This document shows positions 47,177 through 58,820 of a stretch of DNA of 64,000 nt, one piece after another. The DNA is taken from contig CM073323.1 of assembly GCA_037043015.1 (NCBI GenBank), positions 1,116,001-1,180,000 of the forward strand, read 5' to 3'. Both the position numbers and the translations under genes were made by a program. Under the pieces are notes generated by a model, which did not search any database, was not told the origin of the DNA, and worked only from the letters and a program-made list of their open reading frames with translations. This stretch comes from Bryum argenteum (Eukaryota > Streptophyta > Bryopsida > Bryales > Bryaceae). Positions within the stretch are counted from its first letter, which is position 1, and every line of letters begins with the position of its first letter.

Positions 47177-49110
47177 GAGCTCGTGTTGTTGTTACGGGGC
47201 GCTGTTCTGCGATTCATATATGGAACTTTATGTCGGTACAGGAACTTCATGATTGTTGAGAATAATGTTTGATTCTGAGTGCATTATTGATCGTAGAATA
47301 TGAAAAAGGTCTCCATTGTACAATTCATCTCTCGTGAGCGTGCTTGCTCTCGATTCTCTTTTTCTTCAACATCAGCTGCTTTTAATAGACTGTGTGTCGC
47401 ATCTTTTTGAAATAATGTCCAAACATTGACGTCAGTTATCATGCATAACTGCCACGAGCTATATGCTTGGTCCTCCTCGAAGAAATAAAGTTGGTGGTCT
47501 TCAAATACAATGGGGTGTTCTAGAAGTCCTTTTGAAAAGAAGGATGTTTCTAAAGAAGCGTACGGAAACATGGGAAGGTGGTCTTCCTCCTCAAGTACTC
47601 TCCTTTACTTATATTATAATATATTGTGTGGGAAGGCAATCGTGTCAAAAAGATGGTATACCATATGTCATTTTTTCACACTGGAGGCAATCTTGTCAAA
47701 AAGGTGGTTTTTATGTACCTACGAAATCAAGTATACTATGATATCTTTATCTTTTTTCTACAAGATCAATATTTTCTATAATATCTACAATAAACATTGT
47801 AATACCACCTTGTTCTAAGACAACTGTCCTCGAAGTAATTGTTCACAGAATTACCGTCAATCTCAATGAATTTAGGGTCGTAGATCGAAGTATGTCCTAA
47901 GCTTTGCTACAAGAGCACTGTAGAATGTCGTAGTTAGTTTCAAGACTGTAAGTGAGAGCAATAAACTGTGCTTGTTTTATTGATAAAAACTTCGCCTTCA
48001 TCAAGCCCAGGAACAAGTTCTCGACCATCCACATAAAAAGAAGTTGATTCAAAGTGACTTTTCTTTTGTCCGCCTGCATATAAACGAATCTCACAAACGA
48101 CCCTCAGAAACGGAAGTGTGACTGAGCTCAAGCTGCAACTCAATGCAGAAGTTTCGATTCCATTCTAGCATCAGGGATTCAAGCGATTATATGATAGGGA
48201 GTAGTTTAATCTACCCATCTGATTTTGTCATACTTTGATTGAGAATCCTCAGTTACTTCTGAGCTCTGATGATTTCAGAAGTATGACATTATTGTTCTCA
48301 TGGCACCTTTTGAAGTTGACATGTTCTCGATCGTCGTTCTGGATATTTTCAAGCCTTCTTGCCAAAAAGCTCTCACACTTTTCAATATAACCTCCATCCC
48401 CACAACTTTTTGTTTCAGTATGGAAGAGATCAATCGAATGTCAGACTTATTGAACCGAATAATGTGAGACCTTTTCAGTTTCAAATTGCGAGACACATAT
48501 CATTGCAAAAGTATCTTGACGAAGACGTCACAGTTGGCAATGAGACTTACTCAACAAGCATGCAAACCTTATTGGCTCGATCCAGCTGTAATTCTTCTCT
48601 GATTGCATATAATGCCTGCAGACATCACTCAAAGAATTTCTTCGCCTTCCGCGAAACATCACGTCGAAAAATAGCAAAAGTTTGAGGTATTATAGCAGTA
48701 TTCATCCTTAATCGCTGCACCCTTACCATCACGAAGTTACTCGTAGCTTTTTCATCCTCCCTGCGGTCCTTCTCTCTATGCACGTCTACGTACCTTTGCT
48801 CGTACACCCACATACTTTACTCATAAATCAATCATCGTACTTGAGATCTAAAAACGTAGATCATCACGACGTTGTAGTACAGTAAAGTCTGGTCTGCAAG
48901 GAAATGCAGCTCAGGTCCATTATGGATATCCAGATGTTCAAGGCATCGTGTTGCCTTCAGCTTACTTTCGTACCGACAGAAGGTATTCATGGTACATGAC
49001 CACATCTACAGACGTTGTAAAGTTGACTTTGTCCTTAAAAGCTGGCTACCGATCAGGAGATTGAGACTTTGGGTTATAATTGCTTGAGGAGGAAGGACTC
49101 TGGTGGGTTG
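47177..49110. other. AT-rich spacer without recognised genes
   Basis: Several frames of 60-110 codons on both strands have no domain, no splice context and no codon bias. Nothing else is recognisable. Confidence 0.5.
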
Positions 49111-49116
49111 CTTTAA

Positions 49117-49213
49117 GGTAGAGTGTCCTAAAAGCGCCACCTTAAGAGATCTGACCTATTTTTAGCACTAGTAAATCGCTTTTGGGTACAGAGCGCTTTT
49201 AGGACTGCCTACC
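49117..49213. repeat. Imperfect inverted repeat (21-bp arms), fold-back remnant
   Basis: The arms 49117-49137 (GGTAGAGTGTCCTAAAAGCGC) and 49193-49213 are inverted copies matching at 18 of 21 positions around a 55-base centre. The centre includes GCACTAGTAAATCGCTTTTGG. CACTA-like and AAAGCGCTTTT-type sequence suggests a degraded CACTA-family miniature element, but no target duplication could be fixed. Confidence 0.5.
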
Positions 49214-49624
49214 ATAGCGTGCTTTCAACGGCCGAAACGTTCTGTACTTTCAAACGAATCTAATCGTATAGTACATGTACACATTCTTGAATGCTCCGAT
49301 ATTTATTGCTGGGAAGAATTGCTATGCTACCATCGATGTAAGAAATGGTCATCTCTATCAAGAATTTGTCAAGGTATTTGATAAAATGGGGTGCACGTGT
49401 GGTGGAAACCAAAAATTCACCAAGAATTGTGCAACAGAGATGAGTGAGGATCTTTGCAGATATACCACCTTGAGATTTCCGTTGAAAAGTTTCTAAGTTG
49501 CTCTTATTTCAATGCACTTATGATCCCCTAATGTTTGATCCACAGGTCCTCTATTGTATATACCCTCAAGGGAATGTCCAGCATAAATCCTACCTTATCA
49601 ATCTCTCCAATTTTGCATTGTTCC

Positions 49625-50150
49625 GAGCTCTTTTGACTCCTTCGTATGCATGATTGTATTTTTTACAAAGCTTCTAAGCCTCATGTGAATCTTCTTAGTC
49701 TCATGTGAACTCTTTTGACTCCTTCATATGCATGATTGTATTTTTTACGAAGCTTCTAAGAATCATGTGAATTTCCTAAGCCTCATGTGAATCGTACAAC
49801 TCGAGAACCATGGACTTAGTTGGGATATTCAACATCTGAAGAATCAAAAGCGCCCATATCATCCTTTTGTGGTTCACTTTTAAAACCTTGCTCCGAGCTC
49901 TTTTGACTCCTTCGTATGCATGATTTTATTTTTTACAAGCTTCTAAGCCTCATGTGAATCGTACAACTCAAGAATCATGGACTTAGTTGAGCTCTTTTGA
50001 CTCCTTCGTATGCATGATTGTATTTTCTACAAAGCTTCTAAGCCTCATGTGAACCGTGCAACTCAAGAACCAAGACTTAGTTGAAATGTTCAACATGTGA
50101 AGAACCAAAAAGCGCCCATATCATCCTTATGTAGTTCACTTTTAAAACCT
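49625..50150 (+). repeat. Irregular tandem/dispersed repeats with CTCTTTTGACTCCTT core
   Basis: The core GAGCTCTTTTGACTCCTTC, followed by ATATGCATGATTGTATTTT-like sequence and CTTCTAAGCCTCATGTGAAT, recurs at 49625, 49707, 49898 and 49989. A block with AACTCGAGAACCATGGACTTAG recurs between them. Spacing is irregular (82, 191, 91), so this is a shuffled higher-order repeat. It is not coding. Confidence 0.8.
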
Positions 50151-51225
50151 TGGTAATCTCAAACTAATGGGTGTTATCCTCTTCATCGATGAGACCTAAG
50201 AACTTAAATTTTGCCAAAAGGAATAATTACATTACCTACATCTAATGGAATTTTTTCAAAAAACACTACTGAGTGATATATACACAATTAAATTCACATG
50301 TTCCAATATGGTGTGACACATGGCAAACAATTGTACATTCTGTCAGTTTCAATACCTTATAATAATGTTTGCACATTGTATCCATCCTAGGAAAAAAAGA
50401 TGCAGAAAAATTGGTAGAAAGACCAACTCAAAACCATACTCCAACATTCTAAAGCTCTCAAGAAAAGACAACAATGTCAAGTGCTTTCTATAACCATTTT
50501 AAAAGTAGTACATAGAAAACTACGTAGGTCTATCAAAATGTTGAACCTTTGCTAGTTAGCAAGTCAACGTCTGAGTAACAAGCAAGGGTTTTGTGCACTA
50601 CTAAACAATTATGAAACTCTTCCTTTTTAACAATCCAGAATATGTACAACAGATTCTTTATTCGTTCCAACAATGGATAACTTATTTCTCTGAAGATTCC
50701 ATGAGATTCTAGGCAAGCCAGCACTGTATATGAAACTGTTCCGAGATGATAGGATTGAATTCCTTGTTTGTTGATATGTCCGAACATTGACAAAATGTTC
50801 TCCAACAACAGGACAAATTGTCGTTAAAGCAGTTATCAACTTCTTACAGGACATCATGGAAGATCTATCTGCGAGAGATTCTGTGACAGAAGATTTATCC
50901 GGAAGAGATTCTGTGGGAGATCTGATAACTACTAACGAGAAGATATACTTGTAATCGGCATTTTGAGACAAATATTCTACCAATTATCTTTACACTGTAC
51001 AAGCAATCTTTAGTAAAACCGGCTTTCAGAGAAATGTATGCATTAACTCTTACTCCTGACGAGAGCTCCCAGTCTTAGAATTCGTTGAAGTTCAGAAATC
51101 ATAACATCTACAGTGACAAGTATTTTTCAAAACTGCTGTGTTTCGTTTCGGGGTAAGATACACGGTCTCTTGTGTAACTTTTAGGGCTACCAAATAATAC
51201 TATATGAAATGAGTTGTTTTCGAAT

Positions 51226-51460
51226 AGCAGGAGCCCCCGAGGGGAGTGTATTCCGATGGGGGAGATACCTCACGTAAAGGGTACCTCCCCGCCGGAATAC
51301 CTGAGTATTGGTGGCTTTTGCGGCGTTACACACTTTCCGGTTTCGGCTGCCCACGTTCTTTTTTGTGAGGTGCGTCATGTCTTAATCCCCTCTCTAGAGT
51401 GGGCATTAACAGAGAGCTCCCGTCAAATGAAACCGGAAAGTGTGCTACGTTAAGGTATCT
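51226..51460. other. GC-rich island with two adjacent hairpins
   Basis: This 235-base stretch stands out from its AT-rich surroundings. Hairpin 1 has arms 51248-51269 (GTATTCCGATGGGGGAGATA...) and 51279-51300 (...CCTCCCCGCCGGAATAC), with a loop of about nine bases. Hairpin 2 has perfect 15-base arms CACACTTTCCGGTTT (51329-51343) and its complement at 51430-51444, with an 86-base loop. No tRNA, rRNA or organelle gene is recognised. It could be a miniature element or a structured RNA gene. Confidence 0.6.
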
Positions 51461-53073
51461 ATACAAACTCAAAGAAAATTATCATGTGTTTCAGGCATTT
51501 CGTTGTGAGCAATGGTTTATTGTTGTGATATAGTTCTTTTGTATATTGATACTAGTGTGATGTGACATTCGTCAAGGTTAAAACTTGTTTCCTAACAAAT
51601 TCGTTGCAGATTCCTAAAAGAATGCATGCATGTAGAAGTAAGATGTGTTTATTTAGAGAACAAGTCATTGTTTTCATGAACAAGATTCTTGCAATTTAAA
51701 TACTTAGTCCAAGAATTCTCCTTCATCGTATCATTTTCTTTCATGAGAATTTAAACATATGATATTTCAAATTTCATGTTTGTCAAGGACCTTAAGTGTA
51801 AAGTATCTCTTACTTATTTCATTGAGACACCTTAATATGTCTAACATTGATTATATATTTGAAGAACTCATATTCAATACAATCAAGCAATTCTTTTAGT
51901 AAATGCATTAGATTTCAATTACTTTAACTTTCCAAAAAAAGACTCTCAAAACAATATACTACAAATAATTGTTCTTGACATATTACATAACAATAATATT
52001 CAAAGTATGCTTCATTAAACTTTATGTTCAGCACCATGTAACCATGCAAGACTTTGAGTATACTACATTGAAATAATAAAGATTCATAAACATCTTGAAA
52101 TGACCCAAAACTTGGTATGTACACCGACTGAAGAACCTCAAAAATACTCTCAACATTCCACAAAGTTGGACCCTATCAATGCCATGATCATGACATTACC
52201 TTCTGGCGATAATGTGTTCTTGAGCATGTTCCAGAGCATGTTCCATAGATAAGCGTAACATCTTGGTGCCAAGCCAAAGAACATTGGTCTTCTGCAAGAC
52301 AAGTAGTTTTTCAAAACCCCATCTTTTTCATGGAGTTCATAAATGTATCTTCATATCAACAACATTGCCTACAGATAGCTCATCATATACTTCCTTACAG
52401 TCACTTCTTCACAAAAAACTTTGGATGAATCAAAAGCCAAATTGGAGTCGCTTCATTTTTGCTCCATGTCACATTCTAGATAACTAACATAGTCATATGA
52501 TAGCCATCAATTTCAACACACAAAATCATCATACACAAACTCTAACACACAATAATCTTTTCTATTTCTTTGAGACCCTTCAAGAAACATCAACAATGTC
52601 GGAGATTTAGAGAAAACAATAACCACCTTAAACTAGACACACATACTCTATCAGAAAACCTACACTCATATTCTCTAGCTAAAGAGTACCATCTTTGCCC
52701 ATCGACAAAGATTCTCAATTCTAACCGCTAAAAATTTCTATTATCATAGGGTCTAAATGTGGTCATTGGAAATGAACCAATTCTCACAACTTCAAACCTA
52801 GAAACATGAATGAATTCTAATGAATCATGAAATGAATCATACCAAAGTGAATGAATTGTGTGAAATTTTGCAAAAATCCTTAGATGAAGCATTTCTCTCT
52901 AATTGTTGGAAATGCTCACCTTCCCTCCTCCTCGCTTCAATGTAGTGGTTGCACATGGCAACTCATGTCGCAAAAGAGTGAAATGAGTGATAACATTCCC
53001 GTTGACAAATCAATATCCATCTTCATCTCTTTTGAACAATATTCCAAATGCACTTCAACTTTCAAATGACAGC
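51461..53073. other. Very AT-rich spacer
   Basis: Long A/T-rich stretches with no credible open frame, RNA gene or repeat boundary. Confidence 0.5.
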
Positions 53074-53505
53074 TTTGAATGCCTCCATTTGCACTCCTAT
53101 CACCCATTTTGTACATTTAAACATGCTCTATCTTGCAAACTTAGAGCATACAATCCACCTTCTCCATCTTGCCACTTTGAAATTCAAAATGTTCAACCAT
53201 GTTCTAGAATATTTCATATTGAAACCCCTATTGCATCATCCTTCCAGGGTAATTCAAGGCACCACTTGTCAAATTCCTTTGAATGCCTCCATTTGCACTC
53301 CTATCACCCATTTCGTGCATTTGGACATGCTCCATCTTGCAAACTTAGAGCATTCAATCCACCTCCTCCATCTTGCCACTTTGAAATTCAAACATGTTCA
53401 ACCATATTCAACGATATTTCATATTGAAACCAACGATATTTCATATTGAAACCCCTATAGCATCATTTCTCCAAGGCAATTCAAGGCACCACTTGTCTGA
53501 TTCCA
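53074..53505 (+). repeat. Tandem duplication, unit about 204 bp
   Basis: TTTGAATGCCTCCATTTGCA begins at 53074 and again at 53278. The similarity continues through CTTGCAAACTTAGAGCAT, TCCATCTTGCCACTTTGAAA and CAATTCAAGGCACCACTTGT-type sequence to about 53505. Two adjacent copies of ACGATATTTCATATTGAAAC (53410-53450) lie in the second unit. It sits just downstream of the minus-strand F-box gene, perhaps within its 3' region. Confidence 0.85.
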
Positions 53506-53672
53506 TTTCTTGGAAGCAATGATCATGCAAGAGTTTCCTTTCTTTTCCCTTTCTCGACTCTCGTATAAATTGATCAAACTTCTTCTCGATGGTCTTAAAG
53601 CATACCTCAATAATCCCCTCTTCCGATCGGTCTTCATTCCTCCCTTTGCACCCTCCTGCAGAGGCTCCTCGA

Positions 53673-56334
53673 TTAGAAAGAAAAGCATGTAAAATCAAGG
53701 TGTTTCTCCCATTCCTCTATACGAAGCTCAATCTCCAATCCCGTGCTCTGTTTACGATGCTCAACAACTCCTTCAATTCTTGAGGACATGAGTTCCTTCG
53801 TCATGGGACTGCTTTTGTGGATAAATACAATCAAGCTGGTTACTGACTCTCGTACAAGCATTCGCAATACACTTATGGCTGCTTCCATATCATGAGGGAT
53901 CATGTGAACAATCAACTCCTTCATTATTGGCCATCTTATTTCTCTTTGAACATTCCCAACTTGGGTTTCCATGCTATACCATAGCCCCGGGCCTATATTA
54001 AGGACTTCTAACTTCTCACATTCATGTAGAGTGCTAAAACTTGGAAGAAGCAATGTTGTATCCTTCAACACTCCCAAGAATCTCCCATCCTCTGCCAAAG
54101 CCATGCAGGGAATGTCTACAAACACCTTCTGCAAGCTTCTCATATTCTTTTCTACGAGAGATGTGAGAGTTATAAAACTCGTCGCGCCATATAGAAGTTC
54201 TCTCAACCCTGTCATTGTAAACATTTCCACACTAGAGTCGTCCATGACGTCCATGTTGAAGGCAACGTATTTCAAATTGTGTGCCCTGATGATCAACTTC
54301 CTTGGACATTGCATCTTCAACTGTAACTTCACCAACTCAGGACACTCCAATATAACATCGGCTGCAGGAGTAGATAATCCCAAGCATAGCACCGTCAAGT
54401 GTTTGAATTCGAGATTTCCTCCTTTGGCACCAAATACCCCAAGTAATGCTAATGTTTGTAGATTTGGCATCGCGGAATTCAAGTCTTTTAGTGTCCCACT
54501 TATAACTTTGACACACCTCAATGTCAAATTCTCCATTTTCTCCATTACAGCACAGTCACTTGTATCGATAAATAAATTCCTTAGATCCAAAGTCTTCAAA
54601 TTCGGACCTACGTACACAATCCAAAGTATATAGTTAGCAATACAATCTTCGCCATTTTCACTTGAAATGCAATTATTGACAAAGATTCCCACATATATTA
54701 TCAACTTGAACTTCAGATGTGAACACTACACAACTCATCATATTAAAAACACTATGAATGAGTATTGAGATCTATCCCACAAACATAAAGACGTAATACA
54801 AAAAAAACCTTCTTTGATAAGTTCATCTCTACATGTTTGACCACCATGTCATCTCATACAAATTCAACTTCATCATGTTTGTGTAACCACCATGTCATCT
54901 CATACAAATTCAACTTTGTCATGCGTGTGTAACTAAATGTTCCACTATCGAAACAACTGTCAAGCATGACAGCATTACATGGAGTAAGGATCTCCTCAAC
55001 CATACTAGCAAACAACAATGCACATCACCTAAGCAGAAGTGAAAGTAGTACCACAGACTAAGGTTCTCCTTAACCATACTAGCAAACAACAATGCACATT
55101 ACCTAAGTTCAAGTGAAAGTGGTACCATGGACTAAGGTTCTCCTCAACTATACTAGCAAACAACAATGCACATAACCTAAGTTCAAGTGAAAGTAGTACC
55201 ATGGACTAAGGTTCTCCTCAACCATGCTAGCAAACAACAATGCACATTACTTCAATTCAAGTTACAGCTTTACCTTGAAGTAAGGTTCTTCTCAACCATA
55301 CTAGCAAACAACACTACACATTACTTGAAATGAAGAGAAAGTATTACCATGGACTACGGTTCTAATCTATGGACATGGCACAACTGTGATTATAAGTGTG
55401 ATGAATGTTACGTTTATCTCCTATACACATGTACCATCGCAAATCTTCACCTTTTCTATCCTCAGGAATGCACGCGAAAGAGAAAGAAGGGTAAATTGTT
55501 CATGTACTTTTTCGTTTAAAATATTGTAAAAGGATATATTTTTTCTTTTATTTTTATTTATTTTAGTTTATTTTACTCTATTATTTTAATTTTAAAATAC
55601 TAAAAGACTTCCTCTTATTAGACTGCCTTGTAAGAATGGAATCCACATGCACATCAATTGCAATCGTGGTTGGTTATACCATCACTCAGCAATCTTCTTG
55701 TTGTATGCACGTATTGCATACTACCATGCTGAAGTGTATTTTCATGGCCTGTTAGATCCTCGAGCAATGCGAATAAAATATGTGGTAAGGTCCAAGGAAA
55801 GCACTCACAATTTTCTGATAAGAGCTTGACAATCTTGGATCTCCGCATGATGGCTTGTTGCCCGTAATCGACGATACACAGATGAAGTAAAGTACGTCCA
55901 ACAAATGGAAGCCACTTGCTTAAGTGATTACTATCAGTTATCCAGAAATCTGTTCTTCGTCTCTCCGGCTCTTGAACCGACTTCGACTGCAGCGCTGCGT
56001 CTACCTCGATACGAAGTTGCACAAGATTGAGCTTTCGTTTGATGATACCCACAAGCACGTCTTTCAAAGATAGAGGCTCATTCAGGGTTCTTGTCGGCCA
56101 TCCTACATAATCTTTGAAAGGCTTCCCATCGTAGCTTGGATCGTTTCTTGCTCTTTCGTGGATATCGTTCGAGATCGTGAAACGCAACGATTTAACGTTA
56201 TAACCTGCTGTTCTCCAATCCTTGCACACACACATCAGTCTGGCAACATCACTTGCATCCTCCAGGTTGTTGAAGATTTCGAACAGAATGTATAGCGGTA
56301 ACGACTGCACACAGCCGGGAAAATCCATTAGCAC
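53673..56334 (-). CDS. F-box protein with leucine-rich C-terminal region
   Basis: Two exons: 55809-56334 and 53673-54607, joined by a 1.2 kb intron; 486 residues. The join was chosen because AAAATT|GTGAGT and GTACGTAG|GTCCG keep frame and give SENCPNLKTLDLRNL, a normal leucine-rich repeat. Residues about 11-42 are an F-box (SLPLYILFEIFNNLEDASDV, then MCVCKDW). The rest holds irregular leucine-rich repeats (NLTLRCVKV, NLQTLALLGV, HLTVLCLGL, ELVKLQLKM, LEVLNIGPG). F-box proteins bind Skp1 and deliver substrates to SCF ubiquitin ligases; the substrate here is unknown. The start may be Met at 56334 or the second Met two codons on. The intron carries a 74-bp tandem repeat. Confidence 0.85.
54960..55350 (-). 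repeat. 74-bp tandem repeat, about five units, inside the F-box gene intron
   Basis: TCTCCT(C/T)AACCATACTAGC begins units at 54991, 55065, 55139, 55213 and, diverged, 55288. The period is 74-75 bases. Each continues AAACAACAATGCACAT, then AAGTGAAAGTAGTACCA. It lies wholly within the intron 54608-55808. Confidence 0.92.
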
Positions 56335-56952
56335 AATGTAGAACCGTATGAGATAGGACTAGAGATGTATGTTGCATAGTCTCTTCCTGTGCAGACAAAT
56401 CGTCGGTAAAAGGCAGTTCAGCCGGCTACGAAGACACAGGACGACTGCGAACTCCAGATTAAGAGACTTTGACTATACATCTCCAAGCACGGTTAAGCGT
56501 TGACTTGGCTGCACTAGGGGACAAATTAATTGGGAGAACCGGCAACAGCCGATTCACTAATTACACACGGTAAGACGAGTTACCGGCTGTTGAGCTTTCG
56601 ACTGTACACAGGTTTATCATGACGATGACATGACCGAGCGGTGGGAGGGCATGGCTGGATGTCTTCTAGACAGATGAAAAAGCTATTCCCATTTAAATCC
56701 TCACCGGACGCAACGCTGTAGAAAACCAAGTCGCAGACCGCAGGGAATCTACCGCTCAAATCTTTGACCTCGAAATAGAGCGCTTAGGATCCTCCGTCTC
56801 GGGATTCTATCGCTCTAGTAGACAAGAAAACCGGCCCTGTGTTCCATCTGCTCCGTTTGACCTGACCATAATGAGTTCGGCTCGACCTAACTCTCAAGTT
56901 GACCTTGGAGGTATCTGCGTGAAAAACTCGGAAGATGCCCTCAACTCACATG

Positions 56953-57042
56953 GGGACAAAAGTGACAAAAGGGACAAAAGGGACGCAAGGGACCCGAGGG
57001 ACACAAGGGACCCGAGGGACACAAGGGACATAACTGACATGG
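56953..57042 (+). repeat. 9-bp repeat (GGGACACAA/GGGACCCGA)
   Basis: About ten units of GGGAC(A/C)C(A/G)A follow each other. In the plus-strand frame 56871-57123 they read as alternating Arg-Asp (RDKRDARDPRDTRDPRD). The frame may be incidental. Confidence 0.85.
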
Positions 57043-57964
57043 AGACACAAGGGACTTGGCTTTCAGCGCAGAAAGAAGCGCTAGAATCACTCCACTCACA
57101 GCAAGGAAGAACTCGATCGAAGTGACAAGTCGAGCCCACTTTTCACTACGAGAAGTCGAACTGGTGCCCTGGGCAGAGCAACGGAGCAGAGAATAGGTAC
57201 CGAAAATGCCAGGCCTAACGAAACAGAGCGAGTACTACGGACACGAGATCTTGACATGTACCGACAGATACATGAGAGGACTTCACAGGAAGCCCTAGCG
57301 AATGACTCAACTAAGTCCCACTTTCAAGCTCTACACCAGAGAAAAAGCGAGTTATAACATAACGACCTAGCACCTAGCTCGAGTAAAAGCAGTGTCTAAA
57401 GACCCCATAGGATAAGAACAACCTCCACACGAAAACCCCTGCTTTGAAAGGCAGACAGAAGGCAGACAAGAAAATCCGAACGTAAGACGAGTAAGACATC
57501 CTATCAAGTCGTTTGCACAAAGTGTGAGACCTCCCCGACAATGAAATCGGAGAGCTACAGTGCCTCACCGACAGAGACAATTCAAACCGAGGTTTGCATG
57601 CACTCACCAGCCACGAAGGAGGCGATGTCGAAGGAGGATAAGTGGACGAACTTGCCACGTGATCATTCATGGTCCTTTGCTCGGCAACCGCTTCCGCAAA
57701 ACAACTTAAAGAGAAGCTCTGGCGACCGAACCAAACTCACCAAGCACTCTCCGAAAAGGTACCCAAGCAACCCTGAATATGTTGTTTTCGTTTGCCGCTC
57801 CGAACATGGAAAGAGCAGTTTCACTATTGATGTCACCTCGAGAATAATCTTGGGGCGCCAATTTCTCACCACGCATAGCAGACCTTGCTTTAAATCGAGA
57901 GACCCACCTTCGAAAATCAAATACACACCGCCTTCGATTCTGGAACGAAAACCCAGTAACAGAT

Positions 57965-58062
57965 AATCCTCCTCGCGTTGGGGGGGAAAAGCCAGCAACG
58001 TAGATCCTCCTCGCGTTGGAAGGGAAAAGCCAGCAACGTAGGTCCTCCTCGCGTTGGACGAC
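57965..58062 (+). repeat. Minisatellite, about 38-bp unit, 2.5 copies
   Basis: Units of TCCTCCTCGCGTTGG followed by GGGAAAAGCCAGCAACGTAG start near 57967, 58005 and 58043. Confidence 0.85.
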
Positions 58063-58820
58063 GGTGAACACCCAAAAGTGAATATGGCGGTACGTGCCGA
58101 TTACTATACACTAGGCGATTAACTCGTACAAAGTACACGTGGCCATCAAAGATAGGCTCATGACAGGGCTTATGACGCTTCGCTTATGAATTTAGAATAA
58201 TCAATTTTGGGATACAACTGTCGTTATCTACAGTTTGAGCCGAAGTTGTGAGCCCAACTGCGCACCAGGAAAGCTCGAAGGTAACGTGATCTTTCAGAAG
58301 CGGTGCTTGCACCTTCTACTTGCTGGCGCAAGCCAGTGAATTGGAAACTCCACGAGAGCCTGCCTAACGCTGTTAATAAGGAGCGAAGAGCGGCGGGACA
58401 CTATCGTAGGACATGTCCAGAACGATCGAGGCATCTGGGCGAACTACCCAAGGATATCAGAGACTCGCCATCGAGGCCTCGGAAGCTGATACAACGCTGC
58501 TTCTCCAACATCGGTCATCAAGACTTCGCTGAACTTTGTAAACTTTCTCTGAGCTTGTTGCGCAATCGAACTTTTTCAAAACGATAGACCAGAGAATATC
58601 TCTAGCATTTGTATATATGATCATACTTTGTTCCCAATTATGTTTTTAATGAGCACATACTCTGTGCAAGTATTTGATGGGGAGGGTTTGCTCAAACATG
58701 TTGCGAAAAGTCTGTGAAGAAGAGGCTTCGCAAAACCGGAAGTTGAAGGTGTTTCAATTTCCGTATCATAGACTACGTACAATTCATCCATTGATGACAA
58801 ACCAGGACCGTACCTGAAGT

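Larger units (their letters stand above)
56335..58820. other. GC-richer spacer upstream of the F-box gene, no gene recognised
   Basis: Composition is more balanced than elsewhere, and several frames reach 80-140 codons (for example 57541-57963), but none has a recognisable domain. Two repeats occur: RD-rich 9-bp units at 56950-57040 and 38-bp units at 57965-58062. This may be degraded mobile DNA. I could not identify LTRs or a pol gene. Confidence 0.45.

Noticed and set aside
46887-47252. 121-codon plus-strand frame
   Set aside because: It crosses the tRNA-Val gene (IPGSNWGPLVCET is the antisense of the tRNA), so it is not coding.
49625-50150. CRISPR-like spaced repeats
   Set aside because: Unit spacing is irregular and the host is eukaryotic; it is a shuffled tandem repeat.
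57663-58071. Minus-strand frames and a TTGGCGCCCC string resembling an LTR-retrotransposon primer-binding site near 57855
   Set aside because: No LTR pair, no polypurine tract and no gag/pol motifs could be found; bases after GGCGCC do not match a tRNA 3' end that I can verify.
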